From: Methylibium sp035476815
GTDB lineage: Bacteria; Pseudomonadota; Gammaproteobacteria; Burkholderiales; Burkholderiaceae_C
Direction of reading: 5' to 3'
Assembly (NCBI GenBank): GCA_035476815.1
Contig: DATILD010000104.1
Coordinates: forward strand, 1 to 64,000
DNA length: 64,000 nucleotides
Of this stretch, positions 8,965 through 17,650 are shown piece by piece. Under the pieces are notes generated by a model. The model worked only from the letters and a program-made list of their open reading frames with translations, did not search any database and was not told the DNA's origin. A program made the position numbers and the translations under genes. Every line of letters begins with the position of its first letter. The first letter of the stretch is position 1.

Positions 8965-9693
8965 TCAGCCGCCGAGCTCCGGGTAGTGGCGGAACAGGCC
9001 GTCGTTGTCGAAGGGCATGCGGCGCCGGGACGCCAGGTAGCGCTTCAGGCGCGGCCGCGCGACCACCCGGTCGTGCAGCGCGCACAGGCGCGGGCAGTTC
9101 GCCAACTCGGCCTGGCTCGCGGTCGGGAAGGCATAGCGCAGCCCGGCGATCACGTGCGCCATCGACAGGTCGACGTAGCTGATGCGCTCGCCCACCAGGC
9201 CCGGGCCGCGGCCCGGGTTGCGCTGCGCGACGCGCTCGAAGTAGCCCAGGAACTTGGGCAGGCGCTGCGCCAGGAACTCCTGCGTGCGGCGCTTCGCCGC
9301 GGCGCGCTGCTGCTCGAAGTAGAGCGTCGGCCCGAGCGGGTGGTGGGTGTCGTGGATCTCGTCGGTGAAGTCGGTGAGCGTGAGCTGCAGCTGGTGCGTC
9401 CACAGTTTGCCGGCCGCGTCGCGCGGCGCGAGGTCGAGGCGTCCGCCGAGGAACAGCAGGATGTTGGCGGTCTGCCCGATGAGCTGCCGGCCGGCCTTGA
9501 GGAAGGGCGCGGCGAACGGGGGCCGCTCGATGTCCGGGCCGGCGAGCCAGCGTTCCATCGCCGGGACGCCGCCGCCTTCGTCCTCGGGCACCAGCGCCAC
9601 GTCGACATAGTCCGCACCGGCATCCTCCAGCGCCAGGCGGACGAACTCGCCGCGTCCCTGGATGGCCGGCCAGTAGTGGAGCTCGTAGCGCAT
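8965..9693 (-). CDS. glutathione S-transferase
   Basis: 242 residues. The N-terminal thioredoxin-like domain begins YELHYWPAIQGRGEFVRLALEDAGADY, with Tyr early in strand 1 as in alpha/mu/pi/sigma-like GSTs, and continues to a GQTANILLFLG segment corresponding to the gamma-glutamyl-binding turn. The all-helical C-terminal half includes VGERISYVDLSMAHVIAGL, the N-capping/hydrophobic-staple region. It probably acts in the cytosol on electrophiles, with unknown substrate. The ATG at 9693 has AAAGGGC upstream. It is divergent from the aldolase gene, with a perfect inverted repeat in the shared intergenic region. Confidence 0.85.
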   Translation of the reverse strand: MRYELHYWPAIQGRGEFVRLALEDAGADYVDVALVPEDEGGGVPAMERWLAGPDIERPPFAAPFLKAGRQLIGQTANILLFLGGRLDLAPRDAAGKLWTHQLQLTLTDFTDEIHDTHHPLGPTLYFEQQRAAAKRRTQEFLAQRLPKFLGYFERVAQRNPGRGPGLVGERISYVDLSMAHVIAGLRYAFPTASQAELANCPRLCALHDRVVARPRLKRYLASRRRMPFDNDGLFRHYPELGG

Positions 9694-9717
9694 CGCGTTG
9701 CCCTTTGCAGTGAGGGG

Positions 9718-9742
9718 TCGAACCGGGGGAGCCCCGGTTCGA
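9718..9742. repeat. perfect 11-bp inverted repeat between GST and aldolase genes
   Basis: TCGAACCGGGG, spacer GAG, then CCCCGGTTCGA: 11 of 11 pairs match. It lies 25 bases upstream of the GST start and 155 bases before the aldolase start. It has the geometry of either a strong leader hairpin in the GST transcript or an operator serving the divergent pair. Confidence 0.55.
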
Positions 9743-9897
9743 CGTTGTCGCCCCGGACTGGGTGGGCCGATTCTGGCCTGACGGCCCGCCGAGGAGCCCC
9801 GACGTGACAGCGACGGAGGACGCCGGCCGTGGCACGCGCACCCCATCAGGAGCAAACTCGCAGCTCGGGTCATTCCACCCCCATGGAGGAAGCCACC

Positions 9898-10923
9898 ATG
9901 GACGTTCGAGATCGATTGCAGGCGACGGTCGAGCTGCTGGTCCGGCCCGGCAAGGGCCTGCTGGCCGCCGACGAGAGCGGGCCGACGATCGCCAAGCGCT
10001 TCAAGGCGATCGGCGTGGAGTCGACCGAGGAGAACCGGCGCGCCTACCGCCAGCTGCTGCTGGCGACGCCCGGGCTCGGCGCCTTCATCAGCGGCGTCAT
10101 CCTGTACGAGGAGACGCTGCTGCAGCGCGCCGACGACGGCGTGCCGTTGCCGGAACTGGCCCAGCGCCAGGGCCTCGTGCCCGGCATCAAGGTCGACGCC
10201 GGCAAGATCGCGCTCGCGCTCGCGCCGGGCGACGAGATCACCCAGGGACTCGACGGGCTCGCGAAACGCCTCGGAGCCTACAAGGAGCAGGGCGCGCGTT
10301 TCGCGAAGTGGCGCGCGGTCTACAACATCTCGGACACGCTGCCGAGCCGGCTCGCGATCGAGGCCAACGCCGACGCGTTGGCCCGCTACGCGGCGATCTG
10401 CCAGGACGAAGGCGTCGTGCCGATCGTCGAACCCGAGGTGCTGATGGACGGCGATCACACCCTCGAGCGTTGCGCCGAAGTGAGCGAGGCCGTGCTGCAC
10501 GAGGTCTTCGATGCGCTGCACCGACACCGGGTGGTTCTCGAGCACCTGCTGCTGAAGCCGAGCATGGTCGTCGCCGGCAAGGCGCAGGCACGCCAGGCGC
10601 CGGTGGTCGAGGTCGCCGCGCGGACGGTCCGCGTGCTGAGGCGCAGCGTGCCGGCGGCCGTGCCGGGCATCTTCTTTCTGTCCGGCGGACAGACGCCGGC
10701 CGAGGCCAGCGCCCATCTCGACGCGATCAACCGGCTCGGGCCGCAGCCCTGGGCGCTGAGCTTCTCGTACGGGCGCGCGTTGCAGGAGCCGGTGTTGCAC
10801 GCATGGAAAGGGCAGGCCGTCAACGCCCGGAGCGCCCAGGATGCGCTGCTCCAACGGGCACGATTGAACGGCGCGGCGCGCGAGGGGCGGTACGACTCGG
10901 CGATGGAGCTGGCAGGCGGATAG
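9898..10923 (+). CDS. class I fructose-bisphosphate aldolase
   Basis: 341 residues, the usual length for class I (Schiff-base) aldolase. Signatures: KGLLAADESGPTIAKRF near the N-terminus, GIKVDAGKIAL, and the Schiff-base lysine region EHLLLKPSMVVAG; a glycine-rich phosphate site follows (FFLSGGQTPAEASAHLDAIN). It cleaves or forms fructose 1,6-bisphosphate from DHAP and glyceraldehyde 3-phosphate in glycolysis/gluconeogenesis. The ATG at 9898 was chosen because a GGAGG lies 8 bases before it; an in-frame upstream start at 9829 would add a non-homologous extension. It appears monocistronic. Confidence 0.92.
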   Translation: MDVRDRLQATVELLVRPGKGLLAADESGPTIAKRFKAIGVESTEENRRAYRQLLLATPGLGAFISGVILYEETLLQRADDGVPLPELAQRQGLVPGIKVDAGKIALALAPGDEITQGLDGLAKRLGAYKEQGARFAKWRAVYNISDTLPSRLAIEANADALARYAAICQDEGVVPIVEPEVLMDGDHTLERCAEVSEAVLHEVFDALHRHRVVLEHLLLKPSMVVAGKAQARQAPVVEVAARTVRVLRRSVPAAVPGIFFLSGGQTPAEASAHLDAINRLGPQPWALSFSYGRALQEPVLHAWKGQAVNARSAQDALLQRARLNGAAREGRYDSAMELAGG

Positions 10924-11135
10924 CCGGCCGGGTCACGACCGTGAGCCCCCGCCGGGCATCGTGGCGCCACGCCGACCGGGCCGACGAAGCTCTTTGCGCC
11001 TGCCGTCTTCAGCCGACGAGCGGCACCAAGGGGTCGGCTGTGACCACTGCTGCATGTTCGCTCGCGACCCGACGCGGCCTTTGATGGTCAGCCAGAGCGG
11101 ACGATCGCCTCGATCCTCGTCGGCGCCCCTTGCGG

Positions 11136-11585
11136 CTAAGGGCGCACTCGAACAAAGCAGTCGGTTCTGACTGTCCCGCTCAGCTCCCCGTCCGAGGTCC
11201 GCATGCCATCCACGTTCACGATTGCCGGCATGTTGTAGCCGGCCGCCGCCGGGGATGGTGCGGTCCAGGTTGTGCGGTAGACACCGCCGGAATAGGTGCG
11301 GCCCTCCTCCTTGGTCGACCCGCTCGCAAACCGGCCACCTCCTACAGCCAAGTTCACCGTTGCGCCCTCGAGCGCGCCCCCGCCGCGCGTCACGTGGACC
11401 ACCACATCCGTCGAGCCGCCCGGGGCGACTGTCGGCGGGGTGACGTCGCACTGGGCCATGATTTCCTTCGCTGGGGGCGGAGGCGGCGGCTCGCTAGTCA
11501 GGCGCGGATACAGGACCGTCGTGACGTACCAAATGATCAAGCCCGCGATGACAGAGGCGGCAACCCCGCCAATGGCCTTCCACAT
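11136..11585 (-). CDS. small membrane-anchored protein with an Ig-like extracellular domain
   Basis: 149 residues from the ATG at 11585 (a TTG two codons earlier is also possible; a GGGGG tract precedes both). A single transmembrane segment (about 7-25, IGGVAASVIAGLIIWYVTTVL) is followed by a six-proline linker and a beta-rich domain (VTPPTVAPGGSTDVVVHVTRG, VNLAVGGGRF, YRTTWTAPS) resembling bacterial Ig-like/invasin-type folds, with two cysteines that may form a disulfide. No family is recognised. It stands alone, in a slightly less GC-rich stretch than its neighbours, with a 15-bp palindrome upstream. Confidence 0.55.
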   Translation of the reverse strand: MWKAIGGVAASVIAGLIIWYVTTVLYPRLTSEPPPPPPAKEIMAQCDVTPPTVAPGGSTDVVVHVTRGGGALEGATVNLAVGGGRFASGSTKEEGRTYSGGVYRTTWTAPSPAAAGYNMPAIVNVDGMRTSDGELSGTVRTDCFVRVRP

Positions 11586-11718
11586 GATCAACCCCCGCGA
11601 ATCGGCCGTGCAGCCAGTGATGGGTGATGGCGAGCGCTACTGCTGCAGACCGCACGTTCTTGCATTGATTGTCATTGCCATCATCGTGCCCCACCAGGCC
11701 GAGCCGCGACCTTCCGTA

Positions 11719-11733
11719 GCGTTACGGTAACGC
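11719..11733. promoter_or_regulatory. 15-bp palindrome, candidate operator
   Basis: GCGTTAC-G-GTAACGC is a perfect 7+1+7 palindrome in the 303-base gap between the Ig-like protein gene and the triheme cytochrome stop, about 135 bases upstream of the former's start. The rest of the gap is slightly AT-enriched and holds no convincing gene. The regulator is unknown. Confidence 0.35.
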
Positions 11734-11888
11734 AACTGCAGAGGCGCACTGCCAATGGGAGCGCACTTGCCGACGCACAACGCGCTGTTCTCCGAACGCT
11801 TCGCAGCCGGCGCGGACGAACGGGCCACCGCCTGTTGCAGGCCAGCATTCAACGAGCGTCAACCCGTGCCTGCCGCTCCCGGCCTTGC

Positions 11889-13163
11889 TCAGCGTGTGTT
11901 CAGCACGTCCAGGCGGGAGACTTCCGGCGCCGCGGAGCCCCAGGCGTTGCGGATGTAGGTCGCCACGTTGGCGACGTCGGCGTCGCTCAGCACTTGTGCG
12001 AACGGCGGCATGCCGTAGGGCCTCGGGTTCGCTTTGGTGGTCGGGGCGAAGCCCCCGTGGACAATCGCCCTGACCACGTTGTGCGGCGGCGTCAGCACCA
12101 CCGCGCGGTTGCCCGCCAGCGGCGGGTAGAGGCCCGCGGCGCCCTCGCCGCGCTCACCGTGGCAGGCCGCGCAGTGGTCGCGGTAGATCACCTCGCCGCG
12201 ACGCATCGTCATGCCATCGGCCGCAGGCGCGTGATGCCCACGCGTCGCGGCTCGAGGCAGCGACTTCAGGAACAACGCCATCGCCTGCAGATCCGCGCGA
12301 TTCAGATGCCCGGTGCTGCGGAACACCACCTCGGCCATCGGTCCCATCACCGAGCCGCGCGGCGTCACGCCGCCGCCGAGCAGCGCGACGACCTCGTCCT
12401 CGGTCCATTCCTGCACGCCCGCCTCGCCGGGCGCAGCCAGCGAGGGCGCGTACCAGCCCTGCATTGGAATCAGCCCGCCGCCGAGTTCGAGGCCGCCACG
12501 GGTCGCACCGAACCAGTTGCGCTCGGCGTGGCAGGCTTCGCAATGGCCGAGGCCGCGCACCAGGTAGCTGCCTCGGTTCCAGGCCGCGGAGCGCCCGGCC
12601 TCGGGCTCGAAGCGCGCCGGGCGGAAAAACAGCGCGCGCCACACCGCCAGCGCGGCCTGGGTGCCGTAGGGAAAGCGCAGCGCATGCGGCCGGTTCGCCT
12701 GGCGCACCGGCGCCAGGCTGCGCAGGTAGCGGTAGATCGCGTCGGCGTCGGCGCGCGTCACGCGGGTGTAGTTCGGGTAGGGGAAGGCCGGGTAGAGCAG
12801 CCGGCCGTCCTTCGCACGACCGTTGTGCAGCGCGCGCCAGAATGCCTCGGCGCTCCAACCGCCGAGGCCGGTCTCGCGGTCCGGCGTCAGATTGGGTGCG
12901 TAGACCCTGCCGAAGGGCGTGTCGATGCCGCGCCCGCCGGCGTACTCTGCGCCGCCGCGCGCGGTGTGGCAGCCGGCGCAGTTGCCGGCGCGCGCAAGGT
13001 AGGCGCCGCGCGCGACCGTCGCCGCGTCGTCGGCGGCGGCCGGCGGCGGCGCTGAGTCGAGCGGCGCCTCGTCGAGGCGGTTCAGCGCCAGAACTGCCGC
13101 GGCCAGCATGGCGCCGAGGGCGATCGCGCCAGCGCCCGCCAGGGCCCAGCGGCGCGTGTTCAT
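11889..13163 (-). CDS. triheme c-type cytochrome (dehydrogenase cytochrome subunit type)
   Basis: 424 residues with an N-terminal membrane anchor/signal (about 6-28) and three CxxCH heme sites: CAGCH (62-66), CEACH and CAACH. Each is followed downstream by a candidate Met ligand. This is the architecture of the membrane cytochrome c subunits that take electrons from periplasmic flavo- or quinoprotein alcohol/aldehyde/sugar dehydrogenases. No such dehydrogenase is adjacent; the nearest PQQ enzyme is 20 kb away. The start codon overlaps the stop of the upstream diheme cytochrome gene by 4 bases, so they are translationally coupled. Confidence 0.88.
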   Translation of the reverse strand: MNTRRWALAGAGAIALGAMLAAAVLALNRLDEAPLDSAPPPAAADDAATVARGAYLARAGNCAGCHTARGGAEYAGGRGIDTPFGRVYAPNLTPDRETGLGGWSAEAFWRALHNGRAKDGRLLYPAFPYPNYTRVTRADADAIYRYLRSLAPVRQANRPHALRFPYGTQAALAVWRALFFRPARFEPEAGRSAAWNRGSYLVRGLGHCEACHAERNWFGATRGGLELGGGLIPMQGWYAPSLAAPGEAGVQEWTEDEVVALLGGGVTPRGSVMGPMAEVVFRSTGHLNRADLQAMALFLKSLPRAATRGHHAPAADGMTMRRGEVIYRDHCAACHGERGEGAAGLYPPLAGNRAVVLTPPHNVVRAIVHGGFAPTTKANPRPYGMPPFAQVLSDADVANVATYIRNAWGSAAPEVSRLDVLNTR

Positions 13164-13879
13164 CGCAGCGCGCTCCCGCAGTCGAGCGGTAGCGGAGCGC
13201 TCACGCGGACCGCCGGCGTGCCGGCGGCCGGCGGCTGCTGGGCTGCGAGCCAGCTCGCCAGCGCTTCGATCTCCTCGGGTTGCAGGCGCTGCACGATCGT
13301 CGCCATGCAGTCGGGCGCCGCCGCGCGGCGCTGGCCGCTGCGCCAGGCGCCGAGCTGCGCGAGCAGGTAGTCGCGTGGCAGCCCGACCAGGCCCGGAAGG
13401 GACGGCTCGGCACCGCTCATGCGCTCGCCATGGCAGCGGGTGCAGGCGGGCAGCTGGCGCGCCGCGTCGCCCTGACGCACCAGGCGCTCGCCGGCGGCGA
13501 GCGTGGCGGCCGGCGCCTGCAGGGCCTGCGGCGGCGCATAGGGCAGTTCCAGCGTCGCGAAGTAGGCGGCGATCTCGCGCAGGTAGGCGTCCGACAGGTG
13601 CTCGACCAGGTAGGCCATCGGGGCGTAGTGGCGCCGCCCCTCGCGGAAGTTGACGAGCTGGTTGTAGAGGTAGCCGGCCGGCTTGCCGGCGATGCGCGGG
13701 AAGTAGCCGTCCGGCGTGGCCCGCCCTTCACGACCGTGGCATACCGTGCAGGCCTGCATGCGCTGCGCGATGCTGTCCTCGACCGCGCGGCTCGCGCCCC
13801 AGGCCGGCGACAGCGCCGCCAGCGCGAACAGCGCGACGACGCCGAGCCGCACAGCGCGGCGCTCAGCTCGTCGCGACAT
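13160..13879 (-). CDS. diheme cytochrome c (cytochrome c4-like)
   Basis: 239 residues with a signal peptide (about 1-30, ending SPAWG). Two heme motifs, CTVCH and CTRCH, are each followed by a conserved block (YFPRIAGKPAGYLYNQLVNF and SLPGLVGLPRDYLLAQLGAW), showing an internal duplication as in cytochrome c4. It is a periplasmic electron carrier, probably feeding a terminal oxidase. The ATG at 13879 begins MSRRAERRAV and overlaps the DUF2970 gene by 17 bases; it is followed, with 4-base overlap, by the triheme cytochrome. The three genes look like one operon. Confidence 0.87.
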   Translation of the reverse strand: MSRRAERRAVRLGVVALFALAALSPAWGASRAVEDSIAQRMQACTVCHGREGRATPDGYFPRIAGKPAGYLYNQLVNFREGRRHYAPMAYLVEHLSDAYLREIAAYFATLELPYAPPQALQAPAATLAAGERLVRQGDAARQLPACTRCHGERMSGAEPSLPGLVGLPRDYLLAQLGAWRSGQRRAAAPDCMATIVQRLQPEEIEALASWLAAQQPPAAGTPAVRVSAPLPLDCGSALR

Positions 13880-14042
13880 GCACCACCCCCAGCAGCGTGA
13901 GCACCAGCAGCGCCGCGAGGCCGACCGCGGTGAGCGCGAGCACGACCGGCCGCACGGCTGGCAGCTCGCGGTCAGCGGCGGCGCGGCGGCGCACGCCGAA
14001 GAAGCTCCACAAGACCATCCGTACATAGCTCGTGATACCCAT
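13863..14042 (-). CDS. DUF2970 small membrane protein
   Basis: 59 residues from the ATG at 14042, which has AGGTGG five bases upstream. It contains VRMVLWSFFGVRRR near the N-terminus and one C-terminal transmembrane helix (VVLALTAVGLAALLVLTLLGVV), matching the DUF2970 family found mostly in beta- and gammaproteobacteria. Its function is unknown. It is the first gene of the cytochrome operon and overlaps the diheme cytochrome start, so it may take part in assembly or membrane anchoring of these electron carriers; that is inference. Confidence 0.75.
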   Translation of the reverse strand: MGITSYVRMVLWSFFGVRRRAAADRELPAVRPVVLALTAVGLAALLVLTLLGVVHVATS

Positions 14043-14222
14043 ATCCACCTCGCTGGCCATGCCCAGCACTGTGCCCGCGGCGGCCATGGATCAGAAGACT
14101 CAGATTTGCACAAAATCAGCAGATCAGACGACGCAGTCGAGGGGCTTTCTACAGGGGAAGATGGCCGATTCAATACAGTTCCAGGAACCAACATTCCAGC
14201 CGTATCAGAAGCGGCCGTTGCG

Positions 14223-15635
14223 ATGAAGCGCTACGAACAGCTCGCCGACGAGATGCGCGCCGCGATCGACGCTGGCACGCTGCGCCCGGGCGAGCGCCTG
14301 CCCTCGGTGCGCGAGGCGCGGCAGGCGCGTCAGCTCAGCCCCTCGACCGTGTTCGCCGCCTACGGCCTGCTCGAGGCCCAGGGGCTGGTCGAGGCGCGGC
14401 CACGCTCGGGCTATTACGTGCGCACCCGCGCGCGGCCGGCCCACCCGGAGCCACGCGCCGCGACACCCACCGCCGGCACGCTCGACGTGCAGGTCAGCGA
14501 CCTGGTGTTCGAGGTGCTCGGCCATGCGCGCGAGCGCGCGCTGGTGCCGCTGGGCTCGGCCTTCCCGAGCCCCGCGCTGTTCCCGCTCCCCGAGCTGGCG
14601 CGCGCGCTCGGCCGCGCGACGCGCCGGCTCGACCCCTGGCGCACCGTCGAGAACCTTTCGCCCGGCAGCGCCGCGCTGCGCCGCCAGATCGCGCAGCGCT
14701 AACTCGCGGTCGGCCTGGGCGTCGACCCGGACGAGATCGTCATCACCAACGGCGCGATGGAGGCGCTGAACCTCTGCCTCGAGACCGTGACGCGGCCGGG
14801 CGATCTGGTCGCGGTCGAGTCACCGACCTTCTACGCGGCGCTGCAGGCGCTCGAGCGGCTCGGGCTGCGCGCGGTCGAGGTCGCGACCGACCCGCGCACC
14901 GGCGTCGACCTCGCCTCGCTGCACGAGGTGCTGGCGCGCCACCCGGTCAAGGCCTGCTGGTTCATGCCGACCTTCCAGAACCCGCTCGGCAGCCTGATGC
15001 CCGAGGAGCGCAAGCGCGAGCTCGTCGAGCTGCTGGCGCGCCACGAGGTCCCGCTGATCGAGGACGACGTCTACGGCGAGCTCTACTTCGGCGTGCGCCG
15101 CCCGCCGCCCGCCAAGGCCTACGACCGGCACGGGCTGGTGATGCACTGCAACTCCTTCTCGAAGTCACTCGCGCCCGGCTACCGCATCGGCTGGACGGCG
15201 GCCGGGCGCTTTGCCGGCGAGGTCGCGCGCCGCAAGCTGATGGGCTCGCTCGCCGCCGCGGTGCCCTCGCAGGAGGGCCTGTCGGAGTACCTGCTGCAAG
15301 GCGGCTACGAACGCCACCTGCGCCACCTGCGCACGACCCTCGCGCTTTACCAGGCCGCGGCGCTGCGCGCGGTCGGCAAGCATTTCCCGCCCGGCACGAC
15401 GGTCACGCGGCCCGAGGGCGGCTACTTCCTGTGGCTCGAGCTGCCGGCCGGCGTCGACGCGCTGCAGGTGCACCGCCTCGCGCTCGCCCACGACATCAGC
15501 CTCGCGCCCGGCCACTTGTTCTCGGCCGACCGCCGCCACGCGCGCGGGCTCCGTCTGAACTGCGGCCACGGCGACGACAAGCGCTGCGAGCAGGCGATCA
15601 AGATCGTCGGGCAGATCGCGCGCAGCCTGGTCTGA
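14223..15635 (+). pseudogene. MocR-type GntR/aminotransferase regulator broken by an in-frame TAA
   Basis: One continuous frame from the ATG at 14223 to the TGA at 15633-15635 encodes a GntR winged helix (about 1-75), a linker and a fold-type I PLP aminotransferase domain, with the Schiff-base lysine in NSFSKSLAPGYRIGW. Codon 160 is TAA (14700-14702), exactly where relatives carry the segment ...RRQIAQR-Y-L...; a TAC to TAA change of one base explains it. Frame, codon usage and protein similarity continue perfectly on both sides. The 3' part could only be made by read-through or restart at the ATG at 14757. MocR proteins regulate vitamin B6, GABA or amino acid genes; the target here is unknown. 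A sequencing error is possible. Confidence 0.85.
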
Positions 15636-15784
15636 GCGCCCGGCTCAGGGGGCGTGACGCCGCCGCGGCGGGCCGGGCCGCAGACGGTTGAACGCGGGTC
15701 CGCTTCGGCCCACTGCCGCCTGTCGGAGACGCGGACGCTGGCCGACGTCGCTGTTGACGTCCCCGCGCTGAATCTCCGAGCGAC

Positions 15785-16687
15785 TCAACGCCGGCCGGCG
15801 TGCGCCAGCGCATGGTCCACGAAGGCCTTCAGCTTGGAAGGCTGCTGCCGCCGGCTGGGGTAGTACAGGTAGAAGCCGGGGAACGTCGGCGAGAAGTCGC
15901 TCAACACCCGCTTCAGCGTCTTGGCTCGAATGTGAGGGAGCGCGAGCTGCTCGAACGTGTACGCCAGTCCGACACCCTCCAGCGCCGCCTCGACCGAGAA
16001 CAACGAGTCGGTGATCGTGAGGCGGCCGCCGATTTCGTACTCGACGATGCGATCGTCGACCGCGAGTTCCCACTTGTGGATGGCCCCGCTGCCCGTGAAC
16101 CGGAACCGCACGCAGTCGTGGTGCACCAGATCGGCAGGATGCCGCGGAGCGGGACGGCGCTTGAAGTAGTCGGGTGAACCGACGATGGCCACCGAGACCG
16201 GGCCCCCCAGTGGCACCGCGACCATGTCCTTCGCGACGCTTTCGCCCAGGCGAACGCCGGCGTCGAAACCTCTTTCGACGATGTCGACGTAGCCCTCGTC
16301 GTTGGTCAGCTCGACCTGAACGTCCGGGTAGGCCTTCAGGAACCCCGCCAGCAGCGGCTGCAGGGCCATGGCCACCGCGATGCGCGCCGCGTTGATGCGC
16401 AGCACACCCGCCGGGCGGCCCTGGAGCGCGTGCAGCTGTTCCCCGGCCGCCAGCACATCGCCCAGCGCCGGGCCGATCCGCGACAGGTAGGCCGCGCCGG
16501 CCTCGGTGAGACTGACGCTGCGCGTGGTCCGGTTGAGCAGCCGGACACCGAGCCTCGTCTCCAGGTGGCGGATCGCCTGGCTGAGCGCCGAGGGCGACAC
16601 CTCGAGCGCTGCCGCCGCGGCGGAGAACCCGCGGTGCTCGGCCACCTTCCAGAACGCGAGCAGGCCATCGAGCTGGTTGAGTCGCAT
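15785..16687 (-). CDS. LysR-family transcriptional regulator
   Basis: 300 residues. The N-terminal winged helix (MRLNQLDGLLAFWKVAEHRGFSAAAAALEVSPSALSQAIRHLE in overlapping terms, residues 1-60) and the periplasmic-binding-like effector domain (about 90-295) are complete. It resembles the group of LysR proteins that repress or activate a divergent oxidoreductase gene. It is divergent from the SDR gene at 16799, and the 111-base gap between them contains a palindrome just upstream of its own ATG, typical of autoregulation. Confidence 0.9.
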   Translation of the reverse strand: MRLNQLDGLLAFWKVAEHRGFSAAAAALEVSPSALSQAIRHLETRLGVRLLNRTTRSVSLTEAGAAYLSRIGPALGDVLAAGEQLHALQGRPAGVLRINAARIAVAMALQPLLAGFLKAYPDVQVELTNDEGYVDIVERGFDAGVRLGESVAKDMVAVPLGGPVSVAIVGSPDYFKRRPAPRHPADLVHHDCVRFRFTGSGAIHKWELAVDDRIVEYEIGGRLTITDSLFSVEAALEGVGLAYTFEQLALPHIRAKTLKRVLSDFSPTFPGFYLYYPSRRQQPSKLKAFVDHALAHAGRR

Positions 16688-16691
16688 GTCT

Positions 16692-16706
16692 TGAAGAATA
16701 TCTTCA
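16692..16706. promoter_or_regulatory. candidate LysR operator
   Basis: TGAAGA-ATA-TCTTCA is a perfect 6-bp inverted repeat starting five bases upstream of the lysR start codon, with a further CTTCA half-site nearby (16713-16717). Its position between the divergent lysR and SDR genes fits an autoregulatory LysR binding site. Confidence 0.5.
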
Positions 16707-16798
16707 TACGGTCTTCAGCGTTGGGGGCTTTTTCTTCCTAGTGAGCGTCCCTAGAGTCGCGCCCATCGACAGGCTCCATATCTCGAGAGACGCACCCC

Positions 16799-17641
16799 AT
16801 GACTGACAGACAGGTTTGGCTCATCACCGGTGCAGGCCGCGGTTTGGGCATAGCCATCGCGAAGGCCGCGCTGGCCGCCGGCCACGCCGTCGTCGCCACG
16901 GGTCGTGATCCCGAGAAGGTCAAGGCGGCGATCGGCAAGCACGACGAACTGCTGGCCGTGACGCTCGACGTCACCCGCGCCGAGGACGCCCGGGCCGCGG
17001 TCGAGTCCGCGGTCGCGCAGTTCGGCCGCATCGACGTGCTCGTCAACAACGCGGGCAACTTCCACGCCGGCTTCTTCGAGGAGCTCGGCCCCGAGCAGGT
17101 CCGCCACCAGATCGAGACGCTGCTGTTCGGACCGATGAATGTCACCCGTGCCGCACTGCCGGTGATGCGCAAGCAGCGCTCGGGCCTGCTGCTCACGATC
17201 TCCTCGACCGCCGGCCTGTCCGGTGGCATGTTCCTGACGGCCTATGCCGCGGCGAAGTTCGGCGTCGAAGGGTGGATGGAGTCGCTCGCCCCCGAGGTAG
17301 GCCCGTTCGGCATCCGAACGATGCTGGTCGAGCCCGGCTTCTTCCGCACCGAGTTGCTCACCCGCGACTCCACGACCTACGCCCAAACCTCGATCGACGA
17401 CTACGCCGAGCGCACCAGGCAAACCGTCGCCGCCTGGAGCGGCCTGGACGGCCAACAAGGCGGCGATCCGGCCAAGCTCGCGAACGCCCTGGTGAAGCTC
17501 GCGGGGCTCGAAGAGCCACCCGCCCGTTTCGCCGCCGGCGCCGACGCGGTGCAGACCTTCGAGGCCAAGGCCAAGACGCTGCTGGCTCAGGCCAACGCCC
17601 ACCGCGCCCTGTCGTCCTCGCTTTCGTACGACAACGCCTGA
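16799..17641 (+). CDS. short-chain dehydrogenase/reductase (SDR)
   Basis: 280 residues. The Rossmann motif TGAGRGLG (11-18), the NNAG block (about 84-87), a Ser in ISSTAG and the YAAAK catalytic pair are all present, so it is a complete classical SDR using NAD(P)H; an Arg after strand 2 (ATGRD) hints at NADP. The C-terminal extension (AAGADAVQTFEAKAKTLLAQ) is typical of the oxidoreductases commonly controlled by a divergent LysR gene. The substrate is unknown. It is followed after nine bases by the molybdenum hydroxylase genes, probably as one operon. Confidence 0.9.
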   Translation: MTDRQVWLITGAGRGLGIAIAKAALAAGHAVVATGRDPEKVKAAIGKHDELLAVTLDVTRAEDARAAVESAVAQFGRIDVLVNNAGNFHAGFFEELGPEQVRHQIETLLFGPMNVTRAALPVMRKQRSGLLLTISSTAGLSGGMFLTAYAAAKFGVEGWMESLAPEVGPFGIRTMLVEPGFFRTELLTRDSTTYAQTSIDDYAERTRQTVAAWSGLDGQQGGDPAKLANALVKLAGLEEPPARFAAGADAVQTFEAKAKTLLAQANAHRALSSSLSYDNA

Positions 17642-17650
17642 TCGCCCGCC

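Noticed and set aside
10961..11170. Small plus-strand frame in the gap after the aldolase gene
   Set aside because: It has no ribosome site, no recognisable family and overlaps the end of the oppositely oriented Ig-like protein gene.
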